A DNA stretch of 32,524 bases from a virus. Location: positions 1 through 32,524 of the IMG/VR virus record IMGVR_UViG_3300002835_000672; one strand, 5' to 3'. Position numbers and translations under genes: made by a program. Shown here in pieces: positions 1-6,115 of this stretch (its first letter is position 1; each line of letters begins with the position of its first letter). Below the pieces are notes generated by a model. It ran no database searches, was not told the DNA's origin, and saw only the letters and a program-made list of their open reading frames with translations.

Positions 1-99
1 ATCGACAAGCTGGCACCTGTTGCCAGAGTACTGGGCTACAACATAGTCCTTCAGAAAACCAAACAACCTGTACCTAAGCACTTAAGGAGTGTGAAATGA
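1..99 (+). CDS. C-terminal end of an upstream gene (partial)
   Basis: An open frame runs from the first base to a TGA at 97-99 and gives the last 32 residues of a protein whose start lies outside the window. The TGA overlaps the next start codon as ATGA, the arrangement used by most genes in this block, which supports it as real coding sequence. The visible stretch LAPVARVLGYNIVLQK resembles the tail that follows a helix-turn-helix in small XRE-type regulators, but the helix-turn-helix itself is not visible, so this is only a guess. Confidence 0.55.
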   Translation: MDKLAPVARVLGYNIVLQKTKQPVPKHLRSVK

Positions 100-542
100 A
101 ACACAAACACGCAGACAAGATGGCGGCGTACGCACAAGATGCACTAAATACGGACACACCTTGGGAGTTGTGGGAGGCTCGCGCCCCTCGCAAGCATGAC
201 TGGTTTGCGATGAAGGGTCATCACCCGTGCTGGAGTGTAGATTTTGAGTACCGACGCAAGCCTCAAGAGCACACAGTCACGCTCAACACCGAGCAGATCA
301 AAGAAATCCTCATGGCTTGCGAGTACCCGAGCTGGGAGAACGAGGACTTTAAATCTGGTGTGCTAGCGTTGGAAGCTGCGCTGGGTATACCGACAAAGAC
401 CAACGCTCAGATAGCCTGCGACATGCTGGGACAAGCGCACAAAGCACTGGAAGAGCACTCAGCAGAAATCTGCGAGCCGAACGTAGACCACATCCAGCTG
501 CTGGTGTGGGGCGCAATGAAATTACTGGAGCAACAAGCATGA
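96..542 (+). CDS. Hypothetical phage protein, 148 aa
   Basis: The function is not recognised. AAGGAG at 83-88 sits well placed before the ATG. Residues 1-55 are rich in Trp, His and Tyr and end in an FEYRRKPQ-like strand, a pattern common in small phage proteins built as a W-rich N-terminal module plus a variable tail. Residues 60-148 are predicted mainly helical (EQIKEILMACEYP onward). The gene is tied to its neighbours by an ATGA overlap upstream and another downstream. The 3' end with the following start codon is nearly identical to the junction at 6087-6115. Confidence 0.8.
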   Translation: MKHKHADKMAAYAQDALNTDTPWELWEARAPRKHDWFAMKGHHPCWSVDFEYRRKPQEHTVTLNTEQIKEILMACEYPSWENEDFKSGVLALEAALGIPTKTNAQIACDMLGQAHKALEEHSAEICEPNVDHIQLLVWGAMKLLEQQA

Positions 543-554
543 ACAAAGAACGTG
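526..554 (+). repeat. Duplicated gene-junction sequence, copy 1
   Basis: This 29-nt stretch spans the end of one gene, the GGAG ribosome-binding site, the ATG and the first codons of the next gene. It matches 6087-6115 at 27 of 29 positions. The two copies join different gene pairs, so the similarity is confined to the junction. Confidence 0.8.
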
Positions 555-793
555 CGAACAAGAGTATACAAAAGCTGGCGGTGAAACTGATCCAGCCCAT
601 CAATGAGTACATGAGCCTCAATGATGGTGACGAAGAAGTGGCGAAGATGGCCGTTGTTCTGTCCGCTATCACTAGGATGATGGCGGGGGCGGTCATAGCA
701 CTAGGAATGCCGGAGGAAGTTGCGCAGGAGGCGCTCAAGCTGGAGATGCAGTTAGTACTGGAAGCAATGGCAGAAGACGAAACCAAACACTGA
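539..793 (+). CDS. Hypothetical helical phage protein, 84 aa
   Basis: The ATG at 539 is chosen over the open frame's upstream start at 506 because GGAG at 527-530 is ideally spaced and the ATG overlaps the previous TGA (ATGA). The protein is almost wholly helical, with a hydrophobic Ala/Met/Val-rich middle (AVVLSAITRMMAGAVIALG, about residues 37-55) between charged ends. That could be a membrane-associated or oligomerising helix. No family is recognised. Its TGA stop is the first three bases of the first conserved intergenic element. Confidence 0.75.
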   Translation: MNKERANKSIQKLAVKLIQPINEYMSLNDGDEEVAKMAVVLSAITRMMAGAVIALGMPEEVAQEALKLEMQLVLEAMAEDETKH

Positions 794-824
794 CCACAGC
801 ATAACAATTGTTAGCTAATGACCA
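791..824 (+). promoter_or_regulatory. Conserved 34-nt intergenic element, copy 1
   Basis: TGACCA (791-796), five bases, the palindrome TAACAATTGTTA (802-813) plus G, four bases, then TGACCA (819-824). The same layout with identical spacing occurs at 2041-2074 and 4040-4073. The first TGA is the stop of the 84-aa gene, and the second box runs straight into the AGGAG of the next gene, so the element fills the whole intergenic space. It is likely an operator or a leader-RNA signal; which one is not decided by sequence. Confidence 0.75.
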
Positions 825-836
825 AGGAGAAACGCT

Positions 837-1676
837 ATGTCTTTTTCACAGTTCACTGATATGCCCAGCCTCGGCAATTACAAGCGAGCACTGGATCACT
901 ACAACTCAATCACTCCGATACGGGGTAGGACAGAAGATGTAAGACCGCTGTGCAACACAACAACGGGCAGACGCAAGACGCACCTCCGCATACTACCCAC
1001 TACCTACGACGGGCTTGCGGCCATGGCGTGCAGACTATACGACACGGACGTGGTGATCTACGTGAGCGATGGGCGGGTGGTGATCGACAACGACTACCCA
1101 AGCCTGAGCACTAACTCGTTTGCCAACGCACTAACACCACACGGTATGGTGCTGGGGCAGCGTTATAGCGAGACGTGGGTGTGGTGTAAGGATCAGGCGT
1201 ACTGGCTGCCGGTACGAGCGAAGCTGGAGATGAAGCAGTACGACAACGGTATAGGCTGGTATCCGGTGGAGCCGCACACGTTTTACAAGCACGTGGCTAA
1301 TCGCAAGGTGCTGAGTGCATTCACCAAGCAGTACAAGCCGTTCGGGGATCACTGCATGAATATACTTAAGCTCCTAGGTGCAAACGTTGAGGAGAACAAA
1401 GAGTACGTACGCACACCAGATGCACAGGTGCTGCGTGATGCGAGTCGTGAGGGATGGGGCGAGGCGACTAAGTACTTCTTGCGCCATGCGGAAGTTACTA
1501 CGTGGACATATGGGTACAAGAGCCGGATCACTAAGCTTGTGCCAGCCAAGCTGAAGAAGGCGCTCCTCGACTATGTAAAGGTAGAGCACAACGAGGAGAT
1601 TTTTGAGAAGGAAGCTGCGCCCATAGGCGTGGCGATCAACGACATTAACTGTAAGTACATAGGAGCAAGTAACTAA
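837..1676 (+). CDS. Hypothetical phage protein, 279 aa
   Basis: AAGGAG at 824-829 precedes the ATG by a normal distance, directly after conserved element copy 1. The N-terminal 45 residues are polar with basic patches (GRRKTHLRILP), followed by a probable alpha/beta segment and a C-terminal half rich in Lys, Tyr and Trp. No catalytic motif or known family is recognised. The TAA overlaps the next ATG as TAATG. It is probably an early protein, judged only by position. Confidence 0.8.
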   Translation: MSFSQFTDMPSLGNYKRALDHYNSITPIRGRTEDVRPLCNTTTGRRKTHLRILPTTYDGLAAMACRLYDTDVVIYVSDGRVVIDNDYPSLSTNSFANALTPHGMVLGQRYSETWVWCKDQAYWLPVRAKLEMKQYDNGIGWYPVEPHTFYKHVANRKVLSAFTKQYKPFGDHCMNILKLLGANVEENKEYVRTPDAQVLRDASREGWGEATKYFLRHAEVTTWTYGYKSRITKLVPAKLKKALLDYVKVEHNEEIFEKEAAPIGVAINDINCKYIGASN

Positions 1677-1915
1677 TGATAATCAAACAAGATGGTACGC
1701 CGCTGGACTTGGATGACGTGTTCGAGGTGGAGGGTGTTAAGTACACGGTGCATGACATCGCGGGCAACACCGTGATCGCGTGGGGTAAGGACAACAGCAA
1801 GCTGCGCAAACGGTTCCAAGCCGATGCTATAGGTATGACCGCAGATGAAGCGTCAACGGACAGATCGAAAGTTGTGCTGGCTCGCGTAAAGCTGCGCGAC
1901 TACTGGGAGAACTAA
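1676..1915 (+). CDS. Hypothetical small phage protein, 79 aa
   Basis: The start is fixed by a TAATG overlap with the previous gene and AGGAG at 1661-1665. The first 40 residues look like a small beta-rich fold (EVEGVKYTVHDIAGNTVIAWG) and the rest is charged. No family is recognised. It ends in a TAATG overlap with a 42-aa ORF, so translation of the three genes is probably coupled. Confidence 0.75.
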   Translation: MIIKQDGTPLDLDDVFEVEGVKYTVHDIAGNTVIAWGKDNSKLRKRFQADAIGMTADEASTDRSKVVLARVKLRDYWEN

Positions 1916-2043
1916 TGCTGCGATACAAGCCAAGCAAGCACGTGCCGGTACGGGTGCGGCTGCCCAAGGGTATTGACATTCGTACCACAAAAGTATATAA
2001 TGGTAGATGTAAAAGTAACAAACCAACTAAACAAACTAACTGA
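1915..2043 (+). CDS. Tiny basic ORF, 42 aa, possibly a remnant ribbon-helix-helix protein
   Basis: GGGAG at 1905-1909 and a TAATG overlap support this start. The TGA at 2041-2043 is also the start of conserved element copy 2, just as the other two copies begin with their upstream gene's stop. The peptide is strongly basic. Its HVPVRVRLP stretch resembles the HVNVRLP strand of the ribbon-helix-helix protein at 3869-4042, but the two helices that should follow are missing, so it may be a decayed or truncated relative. A consensus promoter lies inside the reading frame. Confidence 0.5.
   Translation: MLRYKPSKHVPVRVRLPKGIDIRTTKVYNGRCKSNKPTKQTN
1973..2001 (+). promoter_or_regulatory. Consensus sigma70-type promoter
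   Basis: TTGACA (1973-1978), a 17-nt spacer and TATAAT (1996-2001) match the bacterial consensus perfectly. Transcription should begin near 2008, so element copy 2 falls in the first 35-70 nt of the transcript. The promoter lies inside the 42-aa ORF and would serve the genes from 2088 onward. Confidence 0.85.
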
Positions 2044-2074
2044 CCATCCCCTAACAATTGTTAGGGGGTAACCA
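2041..2074 (+). promoter_or_regulatory. Conserved 34-nt intergenic element, copy 2
   Basis: TGACCA (2041-2046), five bases, TAACAATTGTTAG (2052-2064), four bases and TAACCA (2069-2074). In this copy the palindrome grows to a perfect 20 bp at 2048-2067, with CCCC and GGGG arms, so it could form an 8-bp RNA stem with an AATT loop. It sits downstream of the consensus promoter and immediately upstream of the GGAG of the 295-aa gene starting at 2088. Confidence 0.8.
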
Positions 2075-2087
2075 CTGGAGAAGCATC

Positions 2088-2975
2088 ATGGGTATTTCAA
2101 ACTCAGCAGTATTGGTACAGCTCAGCATCAGCACGTGGGGTACTGAGCGACTCGACCGAGGGCAAAGCGACCGCATCAACGCGATCAACAACGCCGACTC
2201 AAAGGCTGGCAAGGTGCACAAAGACTTGATGTGCGGCACGTCACTGGCGAAGGACATCGAGTTGTACGTGGCGAAGTGCAGGCTGTTCAACAACGAGCAG
2301 ACACTGCCGTGGCAAGACCGAGGGACAAGGCTGCTACCGACCAGTATGTTCATGCAGTACAAGGCCGACATGAACAAGCGAGAAACTAAATTCAACGCGA
2401 TGGTAAACAAGTTCGTGCCTAATTTTGAAGCGGCTAAGCAGACTGCACGTAACTACCTAGGTGCTATGTTCAACGAAGCAGACTACCCACGGGCTGAGGA
2501 CGTAGCGAGTAAGTACCGATGGTCTCTGGTGATTAGCCCGATACCGGAGTCAGGGCACTTCTGCATTGACGTGCCAGCTAAGGAGCTAGCTGAAGTGAGG
2601 CTGTCATGCGACTCAGATGTGGAGCGCAAGCTGGCCGAGGCGATGCGTAAACCGTGGGAAGACCTGCACAGTATGCTGCGCAGCATGAGCGAGAGGCTCG
2701 AGGAGGTTGAGATACCCACGGAGCGTGACGAGAACGGGGTACTGATAAAGCCTAAGTATCGGCGGTTCCACGATTCGTTTGTATCCAACGCGATACAGCT
2801 GTGCGACCTGCTCAAGCACATGAACGTGACGGGTGACCCCAAGCTCGAGGAGGCGCGGCGCAGGGTTGAGATAGCAGTTAGGGGCGTAGACGTTGAGGAC
2901 GTTAAAGAGTCGGTGATCGTGCGCTCTCAGGTTAAGTCCAAGCTCGACAGCATACTGGGGCAGTTCGATTGGTAA
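2088..2975 (+). CDS. Conserved phage protein, DUF3150-like
   Basis: The ATG at 2088 is used because GGAG at 2077-2080 is well placed; a TTG further upstream at 2058 lies inside the palindrome and is rejected. The 295-aa product has the layout I associate with DUF3150-type phage proteins: an opening VQLSISTWGTERLD strand, then TLPWQDRGTRLLP, then a helical segment leading to a YP motif, and a C-terminal helical bundle. The family has no established activity. The family match is from memory of the pattern and is moderately certain. Confidence 0.7.
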   Translation: MGISNSAVLVQLSISTWGTERLDRGQSDRINAINNADSKAGKVHKDLMCGTSLAKDIELYVAKCRLFNNEQTLPWQDRGTRLLPTSMFMQYKADMNKRETKFNAMVNKFVPNFEAAKQTARNYLGAMFNEADYPRAEDVASKYRWSLVISPIPESGHFCIDVPAKELAEVRLSCDSDVERKLAEAMRKPWEDLHSMLRSMSERLEEVEIPTERDENGVLIKPKYRRFHDSFVSNAIQLCDLLKHMNVTGDPKLEEARRRVEIAVRGVDVEDVKESVIVRSQVKSKLDSILGQFDW

Positions 2976-2984
2976 GGGGCGCAC

Positions 2985-3872
2985 ATGAAAATAAAACTAG
3001 GTAAGGTGAGTAACATGAAACGAGTACCGTATTCGGAAGTAGCTAAAGAACTAGGCAGTAAACTGGTATGGATCAAAGAGATACCCAAAGCGTACGAGCA
3101 CCTCACGAGTAACGACGTGTATTTTGATGGGCTGTTGGCGGAGTTCCTTTTGAAGATGCACGACAAGCACCCTAAGTTTGTGTTCCAGCCACGGTGGATT
3201 ATGTACGCAGACTCCGAGAGTCCGTCAATTATCCACACGAACGTGTCGTGTGACAAGGTAGTTCTGGGTGATGTGGAGGTGTACGCAGGCACGTTCACGA
3301 TGAGGAGCGACCGGATAATCAGGGATAAGCCGAGGTCAGGCCGCGTACAAACCTCGGACATCAAGCGGGCAGGGAGGGAGTTCACTAAGTACTTCAAGCC
3401 GGAGAGCGCAGCTGAGGTGTTAGCGACGCGGGCAGGCGAGGCTAGGCGTGCAGTTTACAACGCCGTGGATACAGCAAGGGGCAAGCGCAAGCTGGCGTTG
3501 AACCTAGTTGACTCGTACCTGCTTCAGCACATCATGGACAACCTCGACACGTACGGGGTTATAGCTAAGAGCTACGGTGCAACGGACGCTATGCTGGACG
3601 CGGCTAAGCTTGGGTACGAGGAGTGGTCTGTGATCGACAGCGCGGTTGGCGATAAGTTCGATGGGTACATTGTGCACATCAAGGACGGGCTGTACATGGT
3701 AGGCAGGCGACACAGAGAAAAGGCGTGCGATGTGTATGAGGCTAAGGACTTACCTGCTTACATCAACGACAAGCTCGGCCAGCTCAAGTTGGTGCAGGAC
3801 AACACGTACATACGCAACGTGGGGCTGCGTGTGGACGACAACACATTCTATGTAAGAGGGGAACTGTTATGA
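2985..3872 (+). CDS. Hypothetical phage protein, 295 aa
   Basis: AAGGGG at 2974-2979 supports the ATG at 2985; a second candidate ATG at 3015 also has a purine-rich site. The protein is an alpha/beta mix with many Lys, Tyr and Asp residues, no signal peptide and no recognised motif. The central part (about residues 125-165) is a basic helical stretch rich in Arg and Lys. It is co-directional with the DUF3150-like gene and overlaps the ribbon-helix-helix gene as ATGA. Confidence 0.75.
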   Translation: MKIKLGKVSNMKRVPYSEVAKELGSKLVWIKEIPKAYEHLTSNDVYFDGLLAEFLLKMHDKHPKFVFQPRWIMYADSESPSIIHTNVSCDKVVLGDVEVYAGTFTMRSDRIIRDKPRSGRVQTSDIKRAGREFTKYFKPESAAEVLATRAGEARRAVYNAVDTARGKRKLALNLVDSYLLQHIMDNLDTYGVIAKSYGATDAMLDAAKLGYEEWSVIDSAVGDKFDGYIVHIKDGLYMVGRRHREKACDVYEAKDLPAYINDKLGQLKLVQDNTYIRNVGLRVDDNTFYVRGELL

Positions 3873-4042
3873 GTAAAACGCGTAAGGAAGCTATGGTGCA
3901 CGTGAACGTGAGGCTACCGGTGGAGGTGCTGGACTACTTCATGCAGTACAACAACTACACGAAGGCGATACGTGCGGCGCTTGAGCAGCATGTGGCACAG
4001 GCTACGGAAGTAGACGCAAGCCCCGAGACGGACAACCCCTGA
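3869..4042 (+). CDS. Ribbon-helix-helix DNA-binding protein, 57 aa
   Basis: This small gene starts at an ATGA overlap with GAGGGG a few bases upstream. The peptide has the classic ribbon-helix-helix layout: a beta strand with alternating polar residues (VHVNVRLP, residues 10-17), helix 1 (VEVLDYFMQ), a turn at NNYT and helix 2 (KAIRAALEQHV), then a short acidic tail. Such proteins bind inverted repeats as dimers and usually repress their own operon. Its stop codon is the first triplet of conserved element copy 3, so that element and its two relatives are plausible binding sites. Fold confidence is good; the target is inference. Confidence 0.75.
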   Translation: MSKTRKEAMVHVNVRLPVEVLDYFMQYNNYTKAIRAALEQHVAQATEVDASPETDNP

Positions 4043-4073
4043 CCACAGGATAACAATTGTTAGGTAGTAACCA
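4040..4073 (+). promoter_or_regulatory. Conserved 34-nt intergenic element, copy 3
   Basis: TGACCA (4040-4045), five bases, TAACAATTGTTAG (4051-4063), four bases and TAACCA (4068-4073). Unlike the other two copies it is not followed by a ribosome-binding site; an intrinsic terminator begins ten bases later. GGATAACAATT here matches half of the lac operator by chance composition. Confidence 0.8.
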
Positions 4074-4083
4074 CACCTTATGA

Positions 4084-4107
4084 GCCCGCCCAGTGCGGGC
4101 TTTTTTT
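4084..4107 (+). terminator. Rho-independent terminator
   Basis: GCCCGC (4084-4089), loop CCAGT and GCGGGC (4095-4100) are followed by seven T residues (4101-4107). An additional A-T pair extends the stem. It ends the first early transcription unit directly after element copy 3. The reverse strand has no T tract, so it acts on + strand transcripts only. Confidence 0.92.
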
Positions 4108-4120
4108 CGTCTAAAATAAT

Positions 4121-4148
4121 TTGACACTGTCCACACACATGATATAGT
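4121..4148 (+). promoter_or_regulatory. Sigma70-type promoter for the second early unit
   Basis: TTGACA (4121-4126), a 16-nt spacer and TATAGT (4143-4148), one mismatch from consensus. It lies just behind the terminator and would start RNA near 4155. The first ten bases TTGACACTGT recur in the promoter at 11973. Confidence 0.8.
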
Positions 4149-4187
4149 TCCCTTATCGACTTTATGTCTGCGAAGAAGGGGAAGTAT

Positions 4188-4490
4188 ATGGCACTCACGC
4201 CAGAGAAGAAAGTTAAGCTCAAAGTTGCTGCACTACTCAAGGAACGGGGGGTGTACTACTTTTCTCCCGCCACATTCGGTATGGGTCGCTCAGGCGTGCC
4301 CGACATCATCTGCTGTCACCTAGGTAAGTTCATAGGCGTTGAGTGCAAGGCAGGCGTAAACAAACCCACAGAGCTACAGAAGCGCGAGCTAGCTGCCATA
4401 GAGAAGGCTGGCGGCGTTGCGCTTGTCATTAACGAGACCAACCTAGACCTGCTGACGCAGGCGCTAAACACCATAGAACGAGGACACTAA
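4188..4490 (+). CDS. VRR-NUC domain nuclease
   Basis: The 100-aa product fits the VRR-NUC branch of the PD-(D/E)XK nucleases, small enzymes related to Holliday-junction resolvases. The active-site pattern is visible: GVPD with D39, then E52 and K54 in GVECKAG, then Q64. The length is normal for stand-alone phage members. The ATG at 4188 is preferred over the ATG at 4164 because AAGGGG lies correctly before it and 4164 would leave almost no leader after the promoter. A role in resolving or trimming replication intermediates is inferred from the family and from the replication genes downstream. Confidence 0.88.
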   Translation: MALTPEKKVKLKVAALLKERGVYYFSPATFGMGRSGVPDIICCHLGKFIGVECKAGVNKPTELQKRELAAIEKAGGVALVINETNLDLLTQALNTIERGH

Positions 4491-4491
4491 T

Positions 4492-4860
4492 ATGAACCAA
4501 GGCTTAGCTATATTGATGGAGCGCATAGACACAAACCCAGAGGAGTTTTATCAGTATTCTAATCCCACTACGGGGCTTGGGGGGGTTACTCACACCTCAT
4601 CGCGTTGGAGCGCGGTCATTCTAATGGCATTAGATGAGCAGCGAAGTGGTGACTTTATCACCCCCGAGGAGCGTGCCGAGCTACGCCGCAAGCTGGGCGT
4701 CGTGAGTGGTGACGCCTTTCACAAACATGTGCTACGCAAGCTAATGGAAGACCAGACTGGTGATGATAGTAGTGACCAGCGCAGCGGTGGGAAGAAAGTT
4801 ACCTTTCAGCAGTTAACGGCTTTGAACGCAAAATTAGGGAACGCAAGCTCCAATATTTAA
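4492..4860 (+). CDS. Hypothetical phage protein, 122 aa
   Basis: The gene begins two bases after the nuclease stop with GAGG upstream. The middle (ITPEERAELRRKLG, about residues 60-75) is a charged helix and the C-terminal third is Ser/Asp/Gly-rich followed by another helix. No family is recognised. It is the last gene before the hairpin-rich gap at 4861-5002. Confidence 0.7.
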   Translation: MNQGLAILMERIDTNPEEFYQYSNPTTGLGGVTHTSSRWSAVILMALDEQRSGDFITPEERAELRRKLGVVSGDAFHKHVLRKLMEDQTGDDSSDQRSGGKKVTFQQLTALNAKLGNASSNI

Positions 4861-4870
4861 GTTACGTCCC

Positions 4871-4980
4871 AGCGGGCGGTGGATGTATGTCTAAAAACAC
4901 CCGCAGTATGCGAGGGGTCAACAGCCGGATGGTGTGGCCTCCAACCTCGGCGCATACCGGCTAGCCCACGATACGGGCTC
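4871..4980 (+). other. Gene-free leader with three consecutive hairpins
   Basis: The 142-nt gap between genes holds three inverted repeats in a row: GCGGG 4872-4876 with CCCGC 4900-4904, AGCCGG 4923-4928 with CCGGCT 4957-4962, and AGCCC 4963-4967 with GGGCT 4975-4979. There is no U tract, so it is not an intrinsic terminator. A 25-codon ORF (4887-4964) crosses it but looks unconvincing. It may be a structured 5' leader of the acidic protein gene at 5003, or a small RNA. Confidence 0.35.
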
Positions 4981-5002
4981 CACTAATTTAAGGAGAAACA
5001 CG

Positions 5003-5344
5003 ATGAACGACTACGATCCAGACGATTATGAATACCGCGTACTGTTGTCTGAACACCGCCACGCAAAGAAGAGCAACAAGTACTACGCACAGAATGATCC
5101 CGAAGCACCGGAGCCAGACGACGAAGACGACGAGGACGGTTTGATATATCTGACTGCCGATACAATCAACGGCGTGATGTTCAGCGAGAAGTTGGATAAC
5201 GATTACGACGTACTGGGGGACATGGACTTTTATGATGCCCTGCCGTCCGTTGAAGATGGGGAGGTTATCTACGGTGCGGTTAGCCCAGATGTGTACAAAC
5301 GTGTTGAGCAAGAGTACGGAGTGCGAGGTACAAACCATGATTGA
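5003..5344 (+). CDS. Very acidic hypothetical protein, 113 aa
   Basis: AAGGAG at 4990-4995 fixes the ATG at 5003; an upstream start at 4934 in the same frame is rejected because it runs through the hairpin region. The protein is strongly acidic, with an Asp/Glu run at about residues 32-45 (PEPDDEDDEDG) and many Tyr. Small acidic early proteins of phages often bind basic host factors or mimic DNA charge, but nothing here identifies a partner. The end overlaps the following gene by eight bases. Confidence 0.7.
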   Translation: MNDYDPDDYEYRVLLSEHRHAKKSNKYYAQNDPEAPEPDDEDDEDGLIYLTADTINGVMFSEKLDNDYDVLGDMDFYDALPSVEDGEVIYGAVSPDVYKRVEQEYGVRGTNHD

Positions 5345-5612
5345 TCTAAACAAGTACGACAATAGGTCTACGTCCGCAGCTGGAAGACTGCGTGACTTCA
5401 TCAAGGACGAGGTGGGTCACCAGCCGTTCTGCGCGTCGCAGCTAGTACGTGCAGTGATGGACATTGATCCGTGGTTTGGTAAACGCGATGCCGAGTCGGT
5501 GCGATGGGCAGTGAACGATGTGATAAGAAACATGATTAAGGCTGGCAAGTTAGAGGTAGTGGGCGGTGAGAAACGCAGGCGCATGTTTATGCTGGTAGGG
5601 GGTGGGAAATGA
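5337..5612 (+). CDS. Winged-helix-like small protein, 91 aa
   Basis: The ATG at 5337 has GAGG at 5325-5328 and overlaps the previous gene's end. A longer open frame reaching to 5232 is rejected because it lies wholly inside the acidic gene. Residues 25-91 run helix (FCASQLVRAV), helix (ESVRWAVNDVIRNMIKAG), then KLEVVG and a basic strand RRRMFMLV, which resembles a winged-helix DNA-binding fold. No exact family is recognised, so DNA binding is inferred from the pattern. Confidence 0.7.
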   Translation: MIDLNKYDNRSTSAAGRLRDFIKDEVGHQPFCASQLVRAVMDIDPWFGKRDAESVRWAVNDVIRNMIKAGKLEVVGGEKRRRMFMLVGGGK

Positions 5613-6103
5613 ACGCGGGTGAAATTGATTGCAACAACATGCCCGAGGGTGCGACGCACAAAAACCAGCGCACCGGCAGGTGGTACATGTACGAGTCGGG
5701 TGCGGGTGAATACTCTAAAGGTTGGTACAGATCATCCGCTTCGGGGAGCCTCTGGGTAAAAATGAAGATGGGTAAAGCTGCGAAGGCCAATCTTATTGAA
5801 CTACCTATCACAAAGAGCAGACCAATTGAATACGAATTCGGCATGGCGCCGCTCAAAGCATCAGGCGGGAGTTACGTGCCGTTTCCTGAGAAGCCCAAAG
5901 CACTCGACGTGCAGGTTGGCGGTGGGCACTACAAAAGTTACGCCATACAACCTGTGGAGTTTATCCACAAGAACAAGATTCCCTACATCGAGGGCTGCGC
6001 GATCAAGTACTTGTGCCGCTGGCGCGAGAAGGGCGGCATCGAAGACCTGAAGAAAGTTAAGCACTACATTGACCTGCTGATTGAGATGGAGCAACAACCA
6101 TGA
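5609..6103 (+). CDS. DUF3310 phage protein with W/Y-rich N-terminus
   Basis: The C-terminal part (about residues 101-160) carries the DUF3310 pattern: GGGHYK, then IQPVEFI, then EGCAIKYLCRWREKGG and EDLKKVKHYIDLLI. DUF3310 occurs in many phages, sometimes annotated near nucleotide kinases, with no settled function. The first 60 residues form a separate module rich in Gly, Ser, Trp and Tyr. The 164-aa length is about twice the bare domain. The start overlaps the previous stop (ATGA) with a G-rich ribosome-binding site. Confidence 0.85.
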   Translation: MNAGEIDCNNMPEGATHKNQRTGRWYMYESGAGEYSKGWYRSSASGSLWVKMKMGKAAKANLIELPITKSRPIEYEFGMAPLKASGGSYVPFPEKPKALDVQVGGGHYKSYAIQPVEFIHKNKIPYIEGCAIKYLCRWREKGGIEDLKKVKHYIDLLIEMEQQP

Positions 6104-6115
6104 ACAAAGAACATG
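6087..6115 (+). repeat. Duplicated gene-junction sequence, copy 2
   Basis: This is the second copy of the 29-nt junction at 526-554, with two mismatches. It includes the last codons of the DUF3310 gene, GGAG, the ATG and the first codons of the membrane-peptide gene. Confidence 0.8.

Noticed and set aside
506-538. Upstream start for the 84-aa gene, and similar extensions at 2058, 4934, 5232 and 6305
   Set aside because: Each lacks a ribosome-binding site and runs through neighbouring coding or regulatory sequence, while the internal ATG has a good site.
4051-4063. Match of GGATAACAATT to half of the lac operator
   Set aside because: Only copy 3 has the GGA; the shared part is the phage-specific 12-bp palindrome in a repeated context, so no LacI role is claimed.
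4080-4124. 14-codon ORF running through the terminator
   Set aside because: No ribosome-binding site and it consists of terminator sequence.
4887-4964. 25-codon ORF in the hairpin gap
   Set aside because: Short, with a weak ribosome-binding site and no gene-overlap pattern; mentioned only within the hairpin entry.
4871-4980. Possible tRNA or intrinsic terminator
   Set aside because: No GTTCGA-like T loop, acceptor pairing or CCA end for a tRNA, and no T tract for a terminator.
5796-6050. 84-codon frame inside the DUF3310 gene
   Set aside because: Overlaps a clear conserved domain in another frame and has no ribosome-binding site.
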